DNA of 10,482 nucleotides from a bacterium (GTDB lineage: Bacteria > Chloroflexota > Dormibacteria > UBA8260 > Bog-877): assembly GCA_021791455.1 (NCBI GenBank), contig JAJYWM010000388.1, positions 1-10,482 of the forward strand, written 5' to 3'. Positions 5,449-10,482 of the stretch are shown here, in pieces; the first letter of the stretch is position 1, and each line of letters begins with the position of its first letter. The notes below the pieces were generated by a model. The model was not told the DNA's origin. It was given only the letters and a program-made list of their open reading frames with translations, and searched no databases. Position numbers and translations under genes: made by a program.

Positions 5449-6645
5449 ATGTACAGAGCCTCCCTGTTCGCGGTGGTGGTGGTGGCGGCATTCTTCGCCT
5501 ACATCAACGGAGTTCAGCTCGCCTTCACCTTGGTGTACGCGGCCATCCTGGTCACCGCGCTCTCCGTTCTCTGGAGCCTGCTGACTTCCAGACGGGTCTC
5601 ATTTCTGCGCCAGGCGCCTGGGGGGACCCAGATGGTCGGAGAGGTGTTCGCGCAGCGGTTCACAATCGAGAACGACTCCTTTCTGCCCATACCGATGCTG
5701 GAGGTGCGCGACCTGGCGGGATTCCCGGGCTACAGGGCCTCTCGGGGAATTTCGCTTCGTGCTCATGAGCGGGTCACCTGGGAGAGCGAGGTGCGCCTTC
5801 TGGCCCGAGGACGCTACTCCCTGGGGCCCACCGAGGTGCGTCTGGCCGATCCCTTCGGGCTGTTCCCGAGGAGGGTCAGATTCGAAGCCCAGGGCAGTGT
5901 CCTGGTCTATCCCGCCATCTACAACCTGCCAGACCTGGCCTTCATCGGCGCCCGCGCCGGCCTGGACTCGGACAGAGGGGGGCGGCCCCGGGACCTGCCC
6001 CCGAGCGCGTCCGGAATACGCGAGCACGACCCTGCAGACGGGATCGGGAGGATCCACTGGATCTCCACCGCCAGGAAAGGACGATTGATGAGCCGCACCT
6101 TCGACGCCGAGGAGGGCTCCGACCTCCTGGTCGTCCTCGATCTGAGACGGGGGGTTCACCGGGGGACCGCCCCTGAGAGCTCCCTGGAGTACGCGGTGAC
6201 CATGGCCGCTTCGGTCGCCCACGGAGCGCTCAGGCACGGACGGGCGGTGGGCCTGCTCGCCACCGACAGGGTGCTGACGGACCTGGCACCGCTGCGGGGG
6301 GACGCCCAAGAGCAGTTGATCATGGAGACGCTGGCGCTGGCCCAGGCCGACGGCCAGATCGGACTGGGAGAGGTGCTGAGTCGCCATCTCCCAACGTGGC
6401 GCAACCGAGGCAACGTGGTCCTGGTCACCTCCGACCCCTCCGGCGAGTGGGTTGAGGCCATGGCGGCCAACTCGCAACCCGGGCGGCGGGCGGTCGCAAT
6501 CTATGTGGACCCGCAGTCCTTCGGCCGTGAGCCCAAGATCGGACGCATCCCGACCCAGTGGCGGCTGGTGCTCGACATCTGGCAGATAAGGCAGGGGGAC
6601 GACCTGTCCCGCCTGGAACCAGTGGTGGGCAGGGCGGTTGTCTGA
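5449..6645 (+). CDS. DUF58 domain-containing membrane protein
   Basis: Membrane-anchored partner of MoxR ATPases. The 398 residues begin with two hydrophobic segments (about 4-19 and 23-45) joined by a short turn. A beta-rich region follows (about 50-160: GEVFAQRFTIEND, LARGRYSLGPTEVRLADPFGLF, VLVYPAIYNLP). The DUF58 signature is at 189-217: GIREHDPADGIGRIHWIST, then ARKGRLMSRTF. After it comes a VWA-like fold with DLLVVLDLRR (225-234), in which the metal-site serines are not obvious, and VAHGALRHGRAVGLL, GNVVLVTSDPSGEW. The start is secure: GGAGG 6 nt before ATG. It overlaps the transglutaminase gene by 8 nt, so the two are probably coupled. The cytosolic DUF58 domain likely docks with the MoxR ATPase (inference from the family context). 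Confidence 0.93.
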   Translation: MYRASLFAVVVVAAFFAYINGVQLAFTLVYAAILVTALSVLWSLLTSRRVSFLRQAPGGTQMVGEVFAQRFTIENDSFLPIPMLEVRDLAGFPGYRASRGISLRAHERVTWESEVRLLARGRYSLGPTEVRLADPFGLFPRRVRFEAQGSVLVYPAIYNLPDLAFIGARAGLDSDRGGRPRDLPPSASGIREHDPADGIGRIHWISTARKGRLMSRTFDAEEGSDLLVVLDLRRGVHRGTAPESSLEYAVTMAASVAHGALRHGRAVGLLATDRVLTDLAPLRGDAQEQLIMETLALAQADGQIGLGEVLSRHLPTWRNRGNVVLVTSDPSGEWVEAMAANSQPGRRAVAIYVDPQSFGREPKIGRIPTQWRLVLDIWQIRQGDDLSRLEPVVGRAVV

Positions 6646-9025
6646 GCTCGCGCTGGGGCTCCTTGCCCTGTTGGCCGCGGCCGCGGCTTTGGTGACCTCC
6701 CCCAACCGAGCCTTGGTGGCAGCTGTCGGGCCAGGTACCGGCGGCACCCTGCGCCGACCGGCGCCGCTCAGAGTGCCACGCTCTGCCACCTGGGTGACCT
6801 TGGCTCTGTCCCTGCTGCTCTCAGTCTCCACCGCGGGAGCGCTGGCGGTGACCGTTCTGGGCGGCCTGGGTGGCACCGGCTTGCTGGCAGCGGCCACCGG
6901 CGTGCTGATGGCCGCCGCCAGCGCCCGCTGGCTGAGACACCGTGGCCTAGGGCTCTTGCTGCTGTTGCTGGGGGGCTTGGCCACCGTGCTCCTGATCACC
7001 GAGCAGGTAGCGAGTGGGGTCGGCGCCAGCGGTGGGGTGTTCAACCTCCTCCAGCAGGAGGTTGCCGGCGCCAACGCGGTCACCGAGCAGGTGTTCACCC
7101 TGCTGACCCTCTGCTGGGTCGTCGGTGCCTGGGTCGGGTGGTTGGCCGTGCGCGAGCGGGCGGGCGCGATCGCGTGCGCCCTGCCCCTCATCGTCCTGAT
7201 CGCGGACCTTGTCAACGTGGCTCCGATCTTGCAGAGCGCGCCGTTCTGGCCCGTGACCGGAGCCACCTTGAGCGGTCTCGCCCTGCTGGGATGGACACAC
7301 GAGCAGGGGGAGATCGCCCGCTGGGCGCGCCAGGGGACTCCCTGGTCCGGGGCTCAGCCGAGGCGCAGCCTGTCCATAGCCCTGGGTTGTGCCGCGGCGA
7401 TCACCGTGGTGGCGCTGATCGCGCCGCCGCTCAATCGCACCAACATCAGCCAGCGGTTCTTCCACTCCGGGCCCCAGATCACCAAGACCAGCGCCACCAC
7501 CACCATCGGAGCGATCTCAGGCTACTCCACGTCGGTGGTGCCGGGTGGCCCCATCAGGGAGGTGCGCACCCCCATCTTGAGCTACCGGACGTCCGCTCCC
7601 GGCGGTACCGTGTACCTCCGCGGGGTCACCTTGACGAATTTCGTGAACGGCAACTGGTACCAGGCGCCTGCCACGTCGGTCACGGTCAGACCTGATGGCT
7701 TCCTTCCCTACGCGGACTCTTCCTCTCAGGGGACCACCGCGACCGAGGAGGCTCGCAAGGAGGTCTCACTTCAAGTTACCTATCTCGGCACGGGTGCCGA
7801 GCAGGCACCCGACCTGCTCTACCCCGGCAGCCCGCTCACCACCCCGAGCATGCGCGTCTCCTACCGGGTATCGGGAGAGGCCACCAGGGGCTCCGTTCTG
7901 ACCGTCAACACGGTGACGCCCCAGGGGGGCCTCGCCTCGGACCTACCCCAGTCCCAGACTGTGACCACGGACGGGTCCGTGTCGGTGGCGACGGCGCAGG
8001 AGCTGGAACAGGCGGGGACAGACTATCCCTCATGGGTGCAGGCGGACACCTCGCTCCCCGCCGACTCCGACTTCATCGATGAGAACGAGCTCGCGTCCGA
8101 CGCGCTGGCCATGTCGGGTGGCGCCACCAACCCCTATCAGATAGCGCTGAACATCCAGAATGCGCTGCGGGCGGATGAGATCTACACCCTCCAGCCGCCG
8201 ACCCCGCCAGCCGACGTCTGGCCGATCGTGTATTTCCTCAACGACTCCCACCGCGGCTACTGCCAGTATTTCGCATCCGCGATGGGCGCGATGCTGCGCA
8301 CCATGGGGATACCAAGCCGGCTGGTCAGCGGCTTCGGGCCCGGTGAGGAAGGTCGACTGCCGAACGGACAGTGGCTGATCACCGCGGCGGATGCCCATAC
8401 CTGGGTGCAGGTCTACTTTCCCAAATACGGCTGGGTCAACTTCGAGCCGACACCGGACGGGTTCTATCAGCCAACTGGGGCCGCGGCCACCACCGCCACC
8501 ACAACTCCGACCACCACCGCCCCGGCACCCCACCCGGGGGTGCGCCCGGCTGTCACCGAGACTGGGCCAACCAAGCGGACCGTGGGCCACGGCCACCGCC
8601 GCACGGACCTGACCTGGCTCCTCCTCAGCGCCCTGGGCATCATCCTGCTCGCCCTGCTGCTTGGGGGAGCCCGTTGGGTCCTACGGGTGCGCAGCCCAAC
8701 TCAGCTGCGGCGGCGGCTGGAGCTGCCGTTGCGCCTGGCGGGGGGACGTGACCCACGCTGCCTCACCATGAGGGAGCTGGCGGTCGGCTGCGCGGCTCTG
8801 GGCGGCCAGCTGGCGGCCCCGGTTGAGTCGGCCCTGATGGAACTGGCCGAGACGGCCGATCGAATGGCGTTCGCCGGGGTGGAGGATCCGTCCGCAGACT
8901 CGCTGGCGAAGTGGACCAGGGTCAGGCGATCCTACCCCATGATGGTCTGGAGGGGGTGGCGGAGCGGGCACCGGAGGCGCCCGCTGCCATCGCACCCGAC
9001 AGCCGTACGCCTGCAGAGGATCTGA
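6638..9025 (+). CDS. Membrane transglutaminase-like protein (TgpA-type: N-terminal TM bundle, TGase core, C-terminal tail)
   Basis: Large integral membrane protein, 795 residues from TTG 6638, overlapping the DUF58 gene. About seven or eight hydrophobic helices fill residues 3-263 (for example 3-19, 50-75, 79-97, 104-121, 152-170, 176-193, 243-263). The extracytoplasmic part (about 270-655) ends in a transglutaminase core: RGYCQYFASAMGAM with nucleophile Cys542, GIPSRLVSGFGPGE, DAHTWVQVYF with His587, and GWVNFEPTPDG, where the third triad position is Glu603 instead of the more usual Asp. A Thr/Pro-rich linker (about 613-645) leads to a last TM helix (657-681) and a cytosolic tail that weakly resembles DUF4129 (LTMRELAVGC, ALMELAETADRMAFAG) and ends Arg-rich. 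The Cys-His pair suggests a hydrolase, protease or crosslinking activity on cell-surface protein or wall; the substrate is unknown. The start codon has only a weak GGGCAGGG-type site and probably depends on translational coupling. Confidence 0.92.
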   Translation: MSELALGLLALLAAAAALVTSPNRALVAAVGPGTGGTLRRPAPLRVPRSATWVTLALSLLLSVSTAGALAVTVLGGLGGTGLLAAATGVLMAAASARWLRHRGLGLLLLLLGGLATVLLITEQVASGVGASGGVFNLLQQEVAGANAVTEQVFTLLTLCWVVGAWVGWLAVRERAGAIACALPLIVLIADLVNVAPILQSAPFWPVTGATLSGLALLGWTHEQGEIARWARQGTPWSGAQPRRSLSIALGCAAAITVVALIAPPLNRTNISQRFFHSGPQITKTSATTTIGAISGYSTSVVPGGPIREVRTPILSYRTSAPGGTVYLRGVTLTNFVNGNWYQAPATSVTVRPDGFLPYADSSSQGTTATEEARKEVSLQVTYLGTGAEQAPDLLYPGSPLTTPSMRVSYRVSGEATRGSVLTVNTVTPQGGLASDLPQSQTVTTDGSVSVATAQELEQAGTDYPSWVQADTSLPADSDFIDENELASDALAMSGGATNPYQIALNIQNALRADEIYTLQPPTPPADVWPIVYFLNDSHRGYCQYFASAMGAMLRTMGIPSRLVSGFGPGEEGRLPNGQWLITAADAHTWVQVYFPKYGWVNFEPTPDGFYQPTGAAATTATTTPTTTAPAPHPGVRPAVTETGPTKRTVGHGHRRTDLTWLLLSALGIILLALLLGGARWVLRVRSPTQLRRRLELPLRLAGGRDPRCLTMRELAVGCAALGGQLAAPVESALMELAETADRMAFAGVEDPSADSLAKWTRVRRSYPMMVWRGWRSGHRRRPLPSHPTAVRLQRI
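8484..8522 (+). repeat. ACC-rich low-complexity tract encoding the Thr linker
   Basis: Imperfect repeats of ACC/ACN codons encode an Ala/Thr/Pro run (TTATTTPTTTAPAP, around residues 618-631 of the transglutaminase-like protein). It joins the extracytoplasmic core to the last membrane helix. Such tracts serve as flexible, sometimes glycosylated spacers and are prone to length changes by slippage. Confidence 0.6.
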
Positions 9026-9031
9026 GCCCTA

Positions 9032-9766
9032 GTGGAGCTGGCGATCCTCGGCAGCGGGGCGGCGTTCTCTGACACCGGCCATCAGGCGGGGTATCTGGTT
9101 GACGGGACCCTGCTGCTCGACTGCGGGGCCCCCGCCGCCGTGCTTCTGCCGCGGATGGGGGTGGATGTCGGCGACCTGCGGGCAGTCGCAATATCCCACC
9201 TGCATGGTGACCACGTCGGCCAGCTGCCGACCCTCCTGGCGGCTCGCGCTCTGCGCCGACCCGAGGCACCACCGCTCCTCCTGATCGGCCCGCGGGGCTT
9301 GGAGCGCCACCTGGAGACACTCGGGGATCTGGCCATTGGGAAGCGCTTTTGGGACGCCACCATGGCCATGAACCCGCCCGTCATCAGGGAGGTGGAGGAC
9401 CAGGACGTGCAGCGGGTCGGTGACCATGTGCTGCAAGCATTCGAGGTTCAGCACGCGGAGTCCTTGCATTGCCTGGCGTTCAGAGTGGAGTCGCCGGAGG
9501 TGGTGCTGGGCTATTCCGGTGACACCACCCTTTGTGCCGCCATTCGCCGCCTCGCCCAGGTGGTGGACCATCTCCTCTGCGAATGCACCGGGTGGTCCAA
9601 GCCAGCCCCCATCCACCTGTGGCGGGAAGAGGTGGAGGAGCTCATGCGAGGCGCTCCGCAGGTGTCGTTCATCCTCACCCACCTGGGGGAGAGAGGGCCG
9701 GTACCCGGTGCCATCCTGGCGTCCGACGGGCTGAGGCTCCGCCTCAGCCGCAACGGGCGGGGCTGA
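9032..9766 (+). CDS. Metallo-beta-lactamase-fold hydrolase, RNase Z-like superfamily
   Basis: Probable two-metal hydrolase of the cytosol, 244 residues from GTG 9032 (AGAGGA at 9015-9020, 11 nt upstream; only 6 nt after the transglutaminase stop). The N-terminus MELAILGSGAAF and LLLDCG are typical of the RNase Z/AtsA branch. Metal ligands are visible: HLHGDH (His56, His58, Asp60, His61), His141 in VQHAES, Asp164 in YSGDTT, and His217 in ILTHLGERG. His195 (PIHLW) corresponds to the conserved His of the AtsA/RNase Z C-terminal region. At 244 residues it is shorter than bona fide tRNase Z (about 300), and I see no exosite arm insert between strands, so tRNA processing is unlikely. It could be a phosphodiesterase or ester/lactone hydrolase. 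Its place at the end of the MoxR operon may be only positional. The last 23 nt overlap the convergent thiO gene. Confidence 0.88.
   Translation: MELAILGSGAAFSDTGHQAGYLVDGTLLLDCGAPAAVLLPRMGVDVGDLRAVAISHLHGDHVGQLPTLLAARALRRPEAPPLLLIGPRGLERHLETLGDLAIGKRFWDATMAMNPPVIREVEDQDVQRVGDHVLQAFEVQHAESLHCLAFRVESPEVVLGYSGDTTLCAAIRRLAQVVDHLLCECTGWSKPAPIHLWREEVEELMRGAPQVSFILTHLGERGPVPGAILASDGLRLRLSRNGRG
9729..9749. terminator. Perfect 9-bp hairpin at convergent gene ends, possible bidirectional terminator
   Basis: GGCTGAGGC (9729-9737) and GCCTCAGCC (9741-9749) form a perfect 9-bp stem with a 3-nt loop (TCC). It lies in the last codons of the hydrolase gene (GLRLRLSR) and contains the stop codon of the minus-strand thiO gene (9744-9746). 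Being symmetrical, it would form in both transcripts. Neither side has a T-run, so it would be a U-less terminator or a 3'-end protector. Confidence 0.45.
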
Positions 9767-10482
9767 AGGGCAACAGGTCGGCGGGGTCCGATCCTGAGAC
9801 CAGCGCCTCCTTGATGAGCACCGCGGTCGCGGGGGCCAGGAGAATCCCGTTGCGGTGATGCCCGGTCGCAAGAAGAACGCGATCACTCTGGGGAACCCTG
9901 CCCAGCAGGGGTCCCCCGGGCGCGTGCGGTCTGAGCCCGGCCCAGGTGTGTACCAGGGGTGCCGTGCCTGCGGCCGGGAACAGACCCTCCGCCACCTGGG
10001 CCAGTTCGCCGGTCGCCCCGAGCGTCGCCCAGGGCTCGAATCCGACCCGCTCCTCGGTGGCGCCCACCAACGTGATTCCGGAACGCTTCTGCAGCACATA
10101 TCCGTGGTCGCCGAACACGATCCGCGGCAGGGAACCGCTGGGCATCTCGACAGCGCATATCTGGCCGCGGACGGGCTCGACCACTGCGGTCACTCCGAGC
10201 TGCGCCAGGAACCCCCCGCTCCAGGGGCCGGCCGCCACCACCAGCCGGTCGGCACCATGCCGTCTCCCGTCTTTGGCCAGGACGGCGACCCCATCGGGAG
10301 TCAACTGCACCCGGTGCACCTCGAAATCGGTCTCGATTTGAACACCATGGGTGCGGCCTGCCCTGTCCAGTCCCTCGAGAACCCGGTGAGCGTGCACATG
10401 GGCTTCGTCGGGATAGACGAGTCCGGCGACCAGGGTCGAGGAGATGCCCCGCACCTCGCGACGCAAGTCGTCGAATGACAGA
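9744..10482 (-). CDS. thiO: Glycine oxidase ThiO, C-terminal part (5' end beyond right edge)
   Basis: FAD-dependent glycine oxidase of the D-amino-acid oxidase family; oxidises glycine to the imine used for the thiazole ring of thiamine (known for ThiO). The frame is open to the window edge (codons LSFDDL precede the TTG at 10466, which is internal), so about 245 C-terminal residues of some 360-370 are visible. Missing is the N-terminal FAD-binding GxGxxG. Seen in order are the substrate-domain entry LVYPDEAHVHAHRVLEGL, DRLVVAAGPWSGGFLAQLG, PVRGQ, then GDHGYVLQKRSG, GATEERVGFE, WAGLRP and GHHRNGILLAPATAVLI. Against B. subtilis ThiO the active-site His244/Tyr246 (DHGY), Arg302 (GLRP) and Arg329 (HRNG) are conserved. 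The Met261 position appears to be Glu (GATE). The name is preferred over D-amino-acid oxidase because of the HRNGILLAPAT tail; thiS/thiG should lie elsewhere. Confidence 0.9.
   Translation of the reverse strand, partial: LSFDDLRREVRGISSTLVAGLVYPDEAHVHAHRVLEGLDRAGRTHGVQIETDFEVHRVQLTPDGVAVLAKDGRRHGADRLVVAAGPWSGGFLAQLGVTAVVEPVRGQICAVEMPSGSLPRIVFGDHGYVLQKRSGITLVGATEERVGFEPWATLGATGELAQVAEGLFPAAGTAPLVHTWAGLRPHAPGGPLLGRVPQSDRVLLATGHHRNGILLAPATAVLIKEALVSGSDPADLLPFSPARCG

Noticed and set aside
5599..7266. Long minus-strand open frame (555 codons) opposite DUF58 and the transglutaminase gene
   Set aside because: Pro/Arg/Ser/Gly-rich translation without domain-like patterns, and the plus strand holds two secure genes. 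Typical antisense shadow in GC-rich DNA.
9032..9766. Calling the hydrolase tRNase Z (rnz)
   Set aside because: Metal ligands fit, but the protein is short and I see no exosite arm needed for tRNA binding.
9855..10478. Plus-strand open frame of 207 codons opposite thiO
   Set aside because: The minus strand encodes conserved ThiO motifs over the whole length; the plus-strand translation has no recognisable features.

Overview
The window is a gene-dense, GC-rich piece of bacterial chromosome. I see no mobile element, CRISPR array, rRNA or tRNA. The gene set points to a Gram-positive-like (Terrabacteria) lineage. Indicators are a Ycf45/SpoIIIAA-like ATPase with a C-terminal R3H motif, a tmk-darA (cyclic-di-AMP receptor) pair, a MoxR/DUF58/transglutaminase operon, and frequent GTG/TTG starts. 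Chloroflexota or the related Dormibacterota are my best guess. This is inference from protein style, not a database match.

Left edge (1-1555): the 3' part of pdxT (PLP synthase glutaminase subunit), then a tandem GNAT-like protein whose acetyl-CoA loops are degenerate. Positions 1556-1733 hold no convincing gene. They hold a sigma70-like promoter and a leader that can fold strongly and may mask the ribosome binding site of the next gene.

Middle-left (1734-4386): an apparent operon of the R3H/AAA ATPase, tmk (dTMP kinase) and darA (c-di-AMP-binding PII-like protein). The last two overlap by 4 nt. It ends in a two-part hairpin that begins inside the last darA codons and is followed within 6 nt by a strong -10 element (TATACT) for the next operon.

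Middle-right (4392-9766): a second apparent operon of MoxR AAA+ ATPase, DUF58 membrane protein, a large membrane transglutaminase-like protein, and a metallo-beta-lactamase-fold hydrolase. The MoxR ATPase probably acts with the DUF58 protein as an ATPase/adaptor pair, and the transglutaminase-like protein as their membrane-anchored extracytoplasmic partner. The exact role of this widespread triad is not settled.

Right edge (9744-10482): the C-terminal part of a glycine oxidase (ThiO, thiamine thiazole synthesis) on the minus strand. It converges on and overlaps the hydrolase gene by 23 nt, with a perfect 9-bp hairpin at the junction.

Most genes are ordinary. The points worth a second look are the structured leader and probable CTG start of the R3H ATPase gene, the terminator-promoter switch at 4350-4397, the degenerate double-GNAT protein, and the convergent hairpin at 9729-9749.
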